DNA of 64,000 nucleotides from Hydractinia symbiolongicarpus (lineage: Eukaryota > Cnidaria > Hydrozoa > Anthoathecata > Hydractiniidae), in the NCBI RefSeq assembly GCF_029227915.1, contig NC_079878.1:26873501-26937500 (forward strand). Reading direction: 5' to 3'. Below the pieces are notes generated by a model. That model did no database searches, was not told the origin of the DNA, and saw only the letters and a program-made list of their open reading frames with translations. Shown here in pieces: positions 12,180 through 25,312 of the stretch. The translations under genes were made by a program, and so were the position numbers. Numbering within the stretch: position 1 is the stretch's first letter; every line of letters starts with the position of its first letter.

Positions 12180-15140
12180 AAATATTTTGTACACCAGTTT
12201 GCAAGAAACAATTCTAAACCAACAATAATCAGTTATTTTGATAATTTTGCATGAAGTCCCTCCTGACAAACACTTACACCAAATGTATAAAAAGAACAAT
12301 TTGCGGAGGAAAACCAAATGAACAAAAATCATTTCTTTGCATTTTGCATGTTGTAAAATTTTTCACAAACGCAAAAACACAATTTTAAACACATTAAATT
12401 TAGTGAAAAACCAGTCAAGAATTTTAAAGTAAATATTTTAAAAAAATAGCTTGCAAGGTATAAAATCTGATTCGAATCTAAATCAATAGTTTTAACACCT
12501 AAAGTAACAAAAACAGTTTTGTTTTATGTCATGAAATTGTGACCCGAAACTGTTAAAACCGCAACCCGTAGAATAAAAATCAACTAAAACCAAAATCAGA
12601 TATTTTATACAAAACAGAAAAAGTAGCATGCGAGAAGAGATTTGTAAATCATTTTGTTATTGTATTCGTTGGATAGAATATTATGGTATACGTTATTGCA
12701 TAGTCAAGCCAAAGGTTGATGCCAAATGTGAACAATAAACAGTTAACCACACTTTAAATATTGCATAGTGCTTCTAGCCGAATTTTTTATATAAAATGTA
12801 AAAAAATGGTTTTCAAAAATATGTAATCAACACCAAACGTTTTTTTGATATATTTCATACGGTCCTTCCTCACCAAACTTTACACAAAATGTCAAAAGGA
12901 ACGGTGTGTCGACCCTAATCTAACAAAAATCAATTTTTACACTGTCATCACCACCCATAATATTTCAAATCTCACATAGTATTCTGTTACAAAAGTTTAC
13001 ATAAAATATATATAAAAAATAACAGCTTGTATGGTGTGAAACTAATTGGTTAAAACTATTTTTTGGCCAATTATATATTGGGAATGCAACAACAACAACA
13101 AAAACAGTCCTAATGTTACAACAACAACAATCAATCTAACAGTTCATTTCATGCTCATTATTTAGTATATATGTTGCATAGAAAGTAAACGATTTGCAAA
13201 ACAAACAAACAGTTATTTCAGTAATATTGCATATACAATCTTTTTCCACAAAAGCGTACACAAAATATACAATGGTTGTATAGAGTAATTCTGATTTAAC
13301 AAAAAATCAAACAAAATTTTTTCAGTATATTTCATGTCAGTGCCTTCCACAAAACTTTTACCTAAAAGTTTCACAAGCCCACAACCTAACAATTTAGATC
13401 AGGCAATTTGGTCTATTTTAAACCATCCTGTCCCAAAAAAGTTTATATACAATGTAAAAATTTAGCGGTAAAACAGAAACTTTCTTTTATTTTGGTATTC
13501 ATATTGCATATGCCTTCTATGGCAATATGTTAATTCAAAATGTAAAAGAAAAAAAAAAGCAACCTGCAAAGAGTATAAAATCAAAATCACCAAAGTAGCT
13601 CTTTGGATGTGTATATTGAACCTGGCAATTTGCACAACTGTTGAGACTAAATGTAAAGGAGAATGGCTGTGTTTAGTAATTCTAAATTAAGTCAGTTCTT
13701 TTATCATGTTGCTTATTGTCTTCACCCACAAACTTTTACACGAAAATTTCAAAATCAACAATTTAGAAAAAAGTAAATTTTATTAATGTGTATTTTCTGT
13801 ACGTTTTTTCAGAAGTTTTTGCAGAAAAAAAACTTTGCACAAAAAAGAATCAGAAAAATAATTACATTTTTATGAAATAAATTTTTAGGTTTGATAACGT
13901 TTGATGCGTTATGTGATGCGTTTTATATTATATATAATGTCAGAAATTTTTTTGGCCAATTAGTCAAATTAGAATTGGAAAACAAAAACACATAAGTCGT
14001 AATGTTAAAACTACAACAATCAATCTAACAGTTCGCCACATGCAAATAAAATACAAATTATTAAAATAAAAATTATTAACTACATTCTTTTATTTTAATC
14101 CATTGCATACCGATCGTCTCCCACAAGTTTTATCAAAATGTAAAATTAAGAGTTTAAGAACAAAATCAAGTTCGCAAAATTGAAATATTTTGGCATAAAT
14201 TGCATAGCCTTCTGAAACAATATTTTAATCCAAAATGCCAAAGAAAAACAGATTGCAACAAAAATTAATTATTTAGCCAATATTGCATACAGTTCTTTCC
14301 TGCAAAACCTTACACAAAGTGAAAAAAATGAATGATTCTATAAAGTCACTCTGATTCAACTAAAATCTGTTCTTTTGGTATTTTGCATCTTGTCCTTACC
14401 CATAAAATGGTACACAGAATTTCAAAAACCACATTTTGGAACGTATTAAACTTAAATAGAGAAGGATCAGTCATTTTAATATGCTCCACACTTCAGTAAA
14501 AATTTATATAAAATAAAGAAGTACGCAAGCATGCAAGGTGCAAAATCTAATTCATCTCTCACAAAATAACATATGTCAAAGAAAAGGTTCATTTATATAT
14601 AACATCTAAAACAACAAAATTCAATTCTTTCAGTATATTTCATTTCATTGTATAATAAAAACAACTAAGATCTGGTATATCGGCCTATTACACATCCTGT
14701 CCCAAAGAGGTTTATACAAAATGTAAAAAATGAGCGGTAGAACAAAATTTGCAAATTCTCCTTATTTTGGTATACATGTTGCATTATGGCTTTTACCAAA
14801 TACGTTTATTAATCCAAAATGTCAAAAAAAAGAAGAAGCTTGCAAAGAGTACAAAATCAAAATCAACAAATTAGCTTTTTTTGGGTGTGACCATTGGCAC
14901 AAAGTTTACACTAAATGTGAAGGATAATGGTTGTGTTTAGTAATTCTAAATCAACAAAAGTCAGTTTTTTTATCATGCTGCTTTATTGTCTTTCTCGCAA
15001 ACTCTTGCTAAAATCAACAATTAGGAATTACATTTATATTTTGAAAATATGCAATGTTTGTACTTTATTATTTGGAAATTTTTGCAGGAGAAAGAACTTC
15101 GCTAATCAAAAAAAGAATCAGAAAAATGTTTACATTTTTA
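12180..15140. repeat. degenerate nested tandem repeat array
   Basis: Variants of one module recur: a phrase like TTGCATATGGTCCTTCCTCA, then CACAAAAGTTTACACAAAATG, then a TGCAAGGTGTAAAATCTAATT-like phrase, then AACAAAAATCAGT. Single modules are roughly 100-130 bp and diverged. A higher-order period near 1.26 kb is visible: the block starting at 13430 (GCGGTAAAACAGAAAC) matches the block starting at 14700 (GCGGTAGAACAAAATT) for about 300 bp. The same modules reappear at 19560-20900. The array lies just downstream of the last ZZ exon, possibly inside its intron. Confidence 0.65.
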
Positions 15141-15410
15141 TGGAATAAATAATCTTCAGGTTGATAACGTTTGATGGATTTTATGAGAATTCCACTTAAT
15201 GTATAATCCGGGTGTTAGAATTACTCATTTTACAAATTCAAAGATTTATTTACGGGTTTAAATGAACACAATAAGCCAGGGTAAGAAGTAAATTTAGGAA
15301 AAATATTGAAGAAATTTCTTGGTGGTTAAAACTTTCTTATATAACTTTTTACTTATATTTTCCAAAACCATGGGGCTTTCTTTCTGGAAATTTTTTCACA
15401 ATAAAGTATA

Positions 15411-15470
15411 CCACAGGCAGTTTTTTCACCATAACCTTTACCACAGGCAGTTTTTTCACCATAACCTTTT
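15411..15470. repeat. 30-bp tandem repeat, two copies
   Basis: The unit beginning CCACAGGCAGTTTTTTCACC occurs twice head to tail, with period 30 and one mismatch at the end. Confidence 0.8.
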
Positions 15471-15689
15471 GCACGAAAGATAAAATACACCAATGACTTA
15501 CAAAGTCTAATTCTTTCAGACTTTTCAACAAAAGTTCATAATACAAAATTTCAAGAAAAGTTTGTAGTACACTATTGTTAGAAAGTCACACCATCCTTTC
15601 CTGTACAATTTCTTAACCTTAAAAGCTCCCTAAAATTATATATATATATGTCAAAAACTATTGTAAAATAAGATTTTACAAAGACCAGT

Positions 15690-16380
15690 TCCTTCGGTGT
15701 TAACATGCAGTACTCTCCCACACTTTAGCTACCAGCCTTACCACATGTTAAATAAGAATGCTTTTTTTTGTTACACAAAAGGTGAAAAATCCACTATTCT
15801 TGCATAAAAAGTGTCAAACTATCCGCAAATAACAGGTGAATATAAATACTTCCCTAAAAGGTGTCGTGGCTTGTTTCATCTTCCATGCTTCAAGCTTAAA
15901 ATGTCTAGTTAAATAAATTTCTGCCATATTTCTAGAAAAGACTGCTAAGATTTGTAGCTACAGAGATAGCAACGAAACTAGGTTAGCTAGGTTTTGGGTA
16001 GCTTCAGTTTAAACCTAACGTTAGCTAGCTACAGCAGGTAATAGCTGACAGGCTATATTTAAACTGGAGACTTCACTATGTATAAAGATCACGGTAACAT
16101 ATAAATTAGATTAAAATTTTACTTCCGAGCTGGTTGTTGTTGGTGGCTTGTTTATATGATGATGGCTAGCTAACAAATATGTTTTGCATGAATAATATCA
16201 TCAAAACTGGGAAAAAAACCTTACACAAACCTTGCTATGTTTAATTTGTTTAACTATGCTCTTCTTCAAATGTTTTTGTAAAAATTTATTTTGAAGACAA
16301 GAGTAGAAAAATGCTGAAAAAGAACAGCCATCTTTTTTGTAAATAAAATTTGCGTTACTTTATGCGGGGAACTTCATTAA
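15690..16380. repeat. diverged copy of the 21.0-21.7 kb segment
   Basis: Many phrases match 21000-21680 in the same order. They include GTGTCGTGGCTTGTT, a segment with AAACTGGAGACTT and TATAAAGA, the GCTAGCTAACAAA phrase, AATAATATCATCAAAACT and AGAACAGCCATCTTTTTTG. Together with the tandem modules upstream, this suggests that 12.2-16.4 kb and 19.4-21.8 kb are two old copies of the same composite repeat. Confidence 0.65.
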
Positions 16381-16399
16381 CAGTCCGTGTAAATCTATG

Positions 16400-18530
16400 A
16401 ATATCTAAGCCCGTTAATTAATATGTAACATATACCTATGTATGTATATGGGGTATATATTTACTTATATCGTAAATAGCCGAGGTTATATAGTTACAAC
16501 TTATATGTGATTTCTACGAAGTACCGTTTTAACTTTTATTTTAGTAAATTTTAGCGTAACGTCACTCTGTAGGAGGGCAATGCATGAGCCATAGGAAAGT
16601 GACTGGTAATTAAGTTTTTTGCATTTTCGTGGAATGTTCGCGGTTGATAAAATTCAATGGATTTTGCGGGAGTTCGGCTTTTTAAATAATCTCTGACAAT
16701 AAAGTATGCCACATAATATTTTACCTGCAGTACTACAATGAAAGTTTGGCACAAAATGTTAAAAACAAAATTGTCGGAACATCTACAACAACAAAAGTCA
16801 CCACACTTTAGCTTCCACCCTTATATAAAAAATATTTTGTCAATTACATGCATTTCTCTTTCATGTGAATGTTAGCAAAATATGAACACATTCGGTGATA
16901 TAATCGGTGTAATGACATTGAAGCATCCAGATGAGGTATTGTATTCTAATTATTCTTGCTCTTTTAGCTTGTAGTGGGAGAGAGTTGGAACATATCGCTG
17001 ATTGGCCTGTCGATATTTGAGAGAATCATAAAGTATATACACTTCGCGGTATAAGCTGTTATATTTTGCAAGTTTTATTACAATAATAATTACAATATTA
17101 ATTCAATATTTGTTATGTAATTATTGTTTCAATTTTGATAAAATATTTAAGTTTTAAAGTTGCTTTTAACTCTTTTAATAAAATTTTATATAAAAGAAAC
17201 TTGCGATAAGTTTGTGTATCTTTAAGAATATTAATGTGGCTTTTTGTAAATCCTGGTTGAATAACTATTATTTTAATTTTTTATTTTATTTTTTATACAC
17301 ACCGGAGCACTTTTGTAGCCCTTTGTAAAATCAAAATATAGAATAATGATGTTATTAAGTTGGTGTTGTTTGGTTTGTTTTCTTGTTGTTGTTGTTGTTG
17401 TTGTTGTTGTTTGTTGAAAAAGTAATGTGTCTTTTATCTAATCAATTATGGATATCAAATATCTAATCTTTGGCCTCAGGTATACTTGGTTATCCAATAC
17501 AATATCAAATATCATATGGATGCTGTTTTTTTCCTCATTGCTTATAAAATTTCTCCTGACTATCAGCTCCGCTTTTGTGTAAGTCACTAAAGTCTAAAAT
17601 CAACGGCTCATTTTGTAGCCCTATCACATTCGTATTTCATAGCATCTAATTTTCCATGCTCAATAAAAGTTAGTGTTTAATACTTTTAACCTTCGAATAG
17701 TCGTGTTCTTTTTTCTTATGTAGATACACTCTAAGATTTTAATAAAAAAATACATTCTGGTTTAAAAATAACTCTGCTGTTTGTGCACGTCGACTTTTCT
17801 ATAGAAAAACTACAATGGCCCTAAGGCCATAGAGATTATAAATAAATATCTCTATGCTATGACTCAATTCTCTATATAGAACACCTCTTTTCTTAAAGGA
17901 TGTTCTTCACGTTTAGAAATTTTTGCGAAGAAAAGCGGACACGAACAGCGCAGAACAGAAAGTTTTTACAAAAGAAGTATACACACTTTTGCTTTCGTCA
18001 AGAAATAATATTATTTTATTGGCTAAGTAAGTTCCGACCTATTGTTTCCGTACACAACGCAAAGAAAAAGTTGACTTCTCGGTTATCATTCCTTCTCCGA
18101 AACGAAAAGAACGACAAATTTTTCCATTCACGTGGTATAAACATTCTCCGTCCCTTGGAAAATTTTTTTAAAGTGACAATCGGCCTTAAATCAAAACTCT
18201 TCTCTTCTTTCCTTCGATAATTCTTTTGCCGTAAACACCCAGATCCAATTCTGGTCCTTAATATTGAGCCGTATAAATGACATACTGACTCCTAGCCATG
18301 TAAGAAGATCCGATGTATTTAGTAATTTTATGTGTATATTAACCAACCATAAATTTAAATATACTAGGGTACTGCGCTAAAGGTATTCTATTAACTCTTT
18401 TGTTCGATATCATGCTGGGTGGACACTGATTTCAAGAACACTGCAATTTCGCCCTTTATTTTGACCAGTGTTTACTAGCTAATAAAATTACCTGCCCCTT
18501 AAATCCCTGAACTGATTTGACGCATTACTG
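16400..18530. other. gene-free stretch with (GTT)n
   Basis: I see no supported gene. A (TTG)n run of about 30 bp lies near 17383-17412. The ORF at 17900-18220 is rich in Phe, Lys and Arg and shows no domain. Confidence 0.45.
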
Positions 18531-18539
18531 TTCTACGGC

Positions 18540-18664
18540 TACTATAAGGTAACCCGTGCAAAATCCACGGGGTCGCCCGTCCTTTATATATCGCATTTCG
18601 TGTTTCCGTAACAAAAAGGTAATTAACCGCACGAGCAGACAGGCTGAATACGGCTATTATTAAA
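18540..18664 (+). repeat. 3'-truncated piece of hairpin-headed interspersed repeat
   Basis: It opens with ACCCGTGCAAAATCCACGGG and ends ACGGCTATTATTAAAGAG, directly against the next copy. A similar head occurs at 23390 (GCCCGTTGAAAAATCCAC). Confidence 0.5.
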
Positions 18665-19404
18665 GAGACTAGTCGATAAGGCCCGTGGAAAAATCCACTT
18701 AGGCAGAAGGACAATGGAAAAATAGGTTGTTTTAGATTTTTGTGCTGACGTCAGCAGTGCGATTACAAAAATATTTGGCGAAATTTAGTTTATTCGTTGC
18801 CTGTACTATGCAGATGTTAAAACGCTGACCAAGAAAATGTATATGATCATATCTTTTTGATAAGCAGTTAATGAGACATAAGGGTTTTAACATTTTGCTG
18901 ATGTCAGCAATGGCCAGTCAAACCCCCAAAGTTTTTTTTTAGAAATTTGTATACCTGCTGCCTTCATTGTATAGGTCTTGAAACGCTTATCAAAAAAATG
19001 TATAGGATCGCGTATTTTTGACAAACGGTTGCAGAGATATTAGGATTTGATTGTTTTCGATGACGTCATCAAGCCGTCCATTCCGAAACGGATTCGGGAA
19101 CCCAGGTTTGGGAAAATTACCCAAATTGGTCCTAGATGGTCCCTAGTTACCCACGCGGTGAAAAATCATTGACGTCATCGCCTCGTTTCCAAGTTATTTG
19201 GCCTCAAAGTTTTAGGTGCACTGTAATGGCTTCATTAATTTAATATAGGATATTGACGTTAAAGTAGTGTTATTTTCGTCGCGTCGTAACGTCAGAAAAT
19301 TTCACATATTAGACATGCATTTTTCGGCAACATCAAAAGAAAATGAAGACATTCACTTTGCCTGTCACAGACACACAGACAGACACACCTAGCGTATTAT
19401 TATA
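18665..19404 (+). repeat. hairpin-headed interspersed repeat, core copy
   Basis: It starts ACTAGTCGATAAGGCCCGTG and contains the perfect hairpin GTGGA-AAAA-TCCAC. The body holds several TGACGTCA-like motifs. It ends with TGCCTGTCACAGACACACAG, a CACACCTAGCG phrase and TATTATTATAGAG. A closely related copy lies in opposite orientation at 36425-37212. It has no ORF, so it is a non-autonomous family of unassigned class. A Helitron- or Helentron-like origin is possible but the ends do not prove it. Confidence 0.7.
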
Positions 19405-21815
19405 GAGACTAGTCGATTAGGCCCGTGGAAAAATCCACTTAGGCAGAAAAACAATTAAAAAGTTCTGTCATTTGAATTTTGATGACATCAGCAAATATTT
19501 CAGTATATTGAATATGCCTTTTACTAAAAAAAAATAATCTGAAAATGCATAAAAAGAAAGTATATAGTCATAATTTAACAAAAAAGTTCTTAAAATCTAA
19601 CACAAAATATCAAATGTCAAATCGCATGAAATCCTCCCAACAAAACTTCAGACAAAATATGAAAAACAACGGCGTGCAAGGTGTAAAATCTAGTTAGTAG
19701 AAAGTTACAACATTGACAGTCACAACCCAGACAGTTACGACAACAATTATAATAATGTCAGAAATAACACATATCTCAAATATGTATACATCTTATTATG
19801 TGATTATGTTGAAAACCTTCAATATTTTAATCTAAAGTGTCGAAAAGAAAGGCTTGCAACAGTAAGCACAGATCTATGAAATAAGTTTTTTACGCATTTT
19901 AAACAATATCAAAAAGCCAAACAAAAACAAACACAAAACACCTAAAAACAAAAAGTTAAACTTTGAAAAATCATTTATTCGGTTGCATACCATCCTCTCC
20001 CGCAAAAATATGCACAAAATGTAAAAATTAACCGGTTAACAAAACAATTTTTTGTCTAATGATCGGTACTGACTTTACCAAACATTTTAACCTGAAATGT
20101 CAAAAAAACAAAATGCAAGGAGTCAATTTCAAATCAACAAAAATCATTATTTTGAAAACATTGTATATATATGGTCCTTCCTCACAAAAGTTTACAATAA
20201 ATTTAGAACACAAAGGTTTATGAGGAGCAAATCAAAATATGAACAAAAATCAGTTCAATTGGCATGTTCTATATTGTCTTCAGCCATAAAATCTTCCACA
20301 AAATTGATATGAAACCCATCAAATTCAACTCAGAAAAAGCAGTCATTTAAGTGCATACAAAAATACAACTTGTAGAATATCAAATTATTATTTTTAGTAT
20401 ATATAATTGCATATGGTCCTCCCTCACAACAGTGAAATTTTTGCACTAAATTTGCAACACAAATTACAAATTCTAAATAATTCCTATGGTTTTCCTCAAA
20501 AGTTTAATCAAAATATAAAAGATGAGAGGTGAACGACAAAATCAAAGTTTGCAGAATTTAATTATTTTGGTATATATATGTCTATTGATATATGCCCTTT
20601 ATAACAATATTTCAATCCAAAATTTGAAAAAGAAAAACAGTTCGCAACAAAATCAGTTATTCTGATGATATTGCATACACTTTTTCTCCACAAAAGTGTA
20701 AAAAAAGAATGGTTGTAGGAAATACTTCTGATTCAACAAAAATCAGTATTTGCATCTTGTACTCATTAAATATTACCCAAAATTTCAAAAAACTGTGATT
20801 TGGAACGCATCAAATTTATAAATAGAGAGGGATCAGTCATTTCGGTATGTTGTACAGAGTCCTGCCTGGTAAGAATTTAAACAAAATATAAAAAAAACAC
20901 AAGTTTTTTCGGTGTTGTACTCCCTCAAAAAAGTTGAAACTTTTCTTAATTGAGACAAAATGCCATAAACAAAAACATTTTAGTCAGAACATCTAGAAAA
21001 ACAAAAATCACTACACTTAAGGTACCAGAATTACTACACGTTAAATAAAAATCGTTTCGTCATATTGCATGTAACCGATGTATATAAGTTTAGTTACACA
21101 AAATGTGAAAAATACATTATTTGCATACACAAATTGTGAAAAATACATTATTTGCTTAAAAACAGTCCTTAAACTCTTCTTAAATATTATGTAATACTTT
21201 TTTAAAAGTTGTTGTGGCTTGTTAATTTAAGCTTAAAATGTCAATTAAAATAAGTTACAGTCACATTCTTAGCAAAGACCACTAAGATTAGCTTACATGT
21301 AAAAAGCAACATAAAACTGAAGCTAACATAAGGTAGCTACAGCAGCTAATAGCTGGTCACTTAAATATAAACTGGAGACTTAGCTAGGTATAAAGAACAT
21401 GGCTACATATTTATAAATTCCTAGCTACCTAGCTAGTTGTTGTTGGTGTGGTTGATGCTAGCTAACAAACATGTCTCGCATCAATAATATCATCAAAACT
21501 TTAAAAAACATAAACAAACCTTTCTATACTTCATTTATATACCATGCCCCCTTTTAAATGCTTTTGTAAAGATTTATTTTGAAGGCAAGAGAAGACAAAT
21601 GCTTAAAAAGGACAGCCATCTTTTTTGCAAACACAATAGCCGTTACTTTGTGCTAGAACTTCATTTAACAAACCACACAAAACTCGCGGCTTTTCACGAC
21701 AAAGAAGACATATTTTTTTCGGCAACATCAAAGATTTTTTTCGGCAACATCAAAGGAAAATGACGATATCAACTTTGCCTGTTACAGACACACGGAACTG
21801 GCTTATTAATATAGA
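19405..21815 (+). repeat. long variant of hairpin-headed repeat with tandem-repeat interior
   Basis: It begins with the same head as the preceding copy (ACTAGTCGATTAGGCCCGTG) and ends with the related tail CGGCAACATCAAAGGAAAAT, then TGCCTGTTACAGACACACGG. Between them, 19560-20900 holds the same degenerate modules as 12.2-15.1 kb, and 21000-21680 matches 15.7-16.4 kb. Near its end a 21-bp phrase (ATTTTTTTCGGCAACATCAAA) is duplicated in tandem at about 21711-21755. The structure of unique ends around a tandem core recalls HINE/pearl-type non-autonomous elements; this is inference. Confidence 0.6.
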
Positions 21816-22382
21816 GATATATACAGAGCGTCAAAACTGCTATAAAAATTACGGCTGCTATTGCTGCTTGTTTTAAAAGGTCTTGCAGATTTTTAGGATC
21901 TTTGGTACGTCCAGTTAGTCTCTAAGACGTCCTACGATCTCTAGACGTTTTACAGTTCTCCATTTCTTTATGCAGCTCTTTATGTTCTGTAGGTCGTTTT
22001 GCAGTTCTCTTGGATATCCTATAAAGTAATCACGTCGTTTGGTTGCGTATACGTAAAACTAATAATGTATAAACCAAATAAGATTCGTTTGAGTTTTTCT
22101 TTTTCGAACAAAACCGTATTTACTTCTATGCCTGTGAATACAAATAATGACATTGTGACAAATTCATGTAAATAAGATATTACTTCTACATTGAAAGAAA
22201 TCCGCCCGAACACAGGCGAGCACTATTTTGACTGTGACAAAAGTGTCTGTTGAAGACTTGAATAATTGAGTATAAAGGGTTGTAATTTCGTATTAAGATA
22301 CGTTAACCTATATGCAGCTAAAGACCCCTCCGAACCCCCTGTCGGCGGTATTCCTGCTTTTGTTCTAAGCAACGGTTCTTGC
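21816..22382. other. gene-free stretch
   Basis: No domain-bearing ORF. The ORF on the minus strand at 22019-22213 has no recognisable features. Confidence 0.4.
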
Positions 22383-22783
22383 ATTCAACTACAAAAACAG
22401 TATCCTCACATTACATAATCCGTATTTCTTAAGCTATGTTTTAGTAAAACATTTTTGGTTTTACATGAACAGAAGGTATCAAGACATCGACTGACGAAAT
22501 GCTAAAATCGATGGGTTTTACGACCATGGGAAACATCCTTGCCGTCAGAGTTTATACTGCACGTGTAAAGCAAGATTTTGCGATTCTGAAAAAAATAAAT
22601 CAAGGTGCAGTCATCTACTACCTTTAAAAATGGTCATGCATTGAGGAAAAAAAAAAACTTTGGATTACAATGACAGATTAAAAAAATATTCTCATGTTAA
22701 ACGTTACCTTCTGTGACAAAAACAGTTTGCTTAAGTTTCTTCATATATTTTGGAAATCCACAATTGCCACTTTATTTTTATCT
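22383..22783. repeat. 0.4-kb direct repeat, copy 1
   Basis: Nearly identical to 24393-24785, starting ATTCAACTACAAAAACAGTA and ending about TTTTGGAAATCCACAATTGC. Only a few substitutions and one homopolymer difference are visible, so the duplication is recent. Confidence 0.85.
22473..22604 (+). CDS. possible internal exon, SAM-like (copy 1)
   Basis: An open stretch of 132 nt lies between an AG (TTTTACATGAACAG) and a donor GTGCAG, with phase 1 on both sides. It encodes about 44 residues including STDEMLKSMGFTTMG. That resembles the end of a SAM domain (acidic residue, Leu, Met-Gly, Gly) but is too short to be sure. Frame conservation in the second copy cannot be used as evidence because the two copies are almost identical. 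Confidence 0.3.
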
Positions 22784-24364
<1,581 letters not shown>

Positions 24365-24392
24365 ATGAAATGTTCAATTCAACTACAACTAC

Positions 24393-24785
24393 AATTCAAC
24401 TACAAAAACAGTATCCTCACATTACATAATCCGTATTTCTTAAGCTATGTTTTAGTAAAACATTTTTGGTTTTACATGAACAGAAGGTATCAAGACATCG
24501 ACTGACGAAATGCTAAAATCGATGGGTTTTACGACCATGGGAAACATCCTTGCCGTCAGAGTTTATACTGCACGTGTAAAGCAAGATTTTGCAATTCTGA
24601 AAAAAATAAATCAAGGTGCAGTTATCTACTACCTTTAAAAATGGTCATGCATTGAGGAAAAAACAAAACTTTGGATTACAATGACAGATTAAAAAAATAT
24701 TCTCATGTTAAACGTTACCTTCTGTGACAAAAACAGTTTGCTTAAGTTTTTTCATATATTTTGGAAATCCACAATTACCACTTTA
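24393..24785. repeat. 0.4-kb direct repeat, copy 2
   Basis: Second copy of 22383-22783. It follows the (TA)n tract and abuts the ATPase relic. The possible exon of copy 1 is repeated at 24484-24615. Confidence 0.85.
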
Positions 24786-24789
24786 ACAT

Positions 24790-25312
24790 ATGCAAATCTT
24801 TTGTATCAAAATGTTTGTGAAGAAACCTTGCACGGTATTATTTGTAGGGCCGAAGGGTTGTGGAAAGTCTAAACTGGTTTTGGATTTATGACATGGGGGT
24901 TTAGGGTCATTTTGAATATATTGTGGTTTTGTGTTCGACTTTGAGGTGCAATATGACGTATTTGGAGAGGAAGTGGTTATAGACCGATGATTGTGTGTTT
25001 TTGGTGGAACCTGGTGATAAATTATTGGAGTTTATTGTTTTTTTTAGTAGGAAATTGGCTGGTTGCGAAGTTCTGTTTATTGTGGATGATGTTATTGCTT
25101 ATGAAAGATTGGATAAAAAAAAGACAACCGTTGCTTGATCTGAGTATTAGTGGTAAGCATAAATTACATTCTTTGTGGCTGTTGACTCAACTTTATTCAG
25201 CAACACTGAAGAATATTAGGAGGCAACAGAAGATGCTCTTTTATTTTAATTCCCATCAACGTTCTGATGTTAAAATGATTGATGAAGTGTCCTGCTTGTT
25301 TTTCATTTATTA
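24790..25312 (+). pseudogene. relic of a Polinton/Maverick-type DNA-packaging ATPase
   Basis: Pieces of a FtsK/HerA-class packaging ATPase appear in order but in different frames. A Walker A loop GPKGCGKS is encoded at about 24847-24870. A Walker B-like stretch of hydrophobics followed by DD lies near 25072-25090. A conserved block with SGKHKLHSLWLLTQ lies near 25150-25190. Frameshifts separate the pieces and the frame after Walker A runs into stops, so it is not functional. ATPases of this kind are carried by Polintons/Mavericks, adintoviruses and related virus-like elements. No polymerase-B, integrase or capsid gene was recognised nearby, so the rest of the element is missing or too decayed to read. 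Confidence 0.65.

Noticed and set aside
16873-17060. Possible last exon of the ZZ gene (GCT TGT AGT... after CTCTTTTAG at about 16967)
   Set aside because: It is phase-compatible with the donor at 12036, but 4.9 kb away, only 17 codons long, without a finger or other support. An alternative local intron of 32 nt is too short to be real.
17900-18220. 106-codon plus-strand ORF
   Set aside because: Phe/Lys/Arg-rich with no domain, splice or neighbour support, next to repeats.
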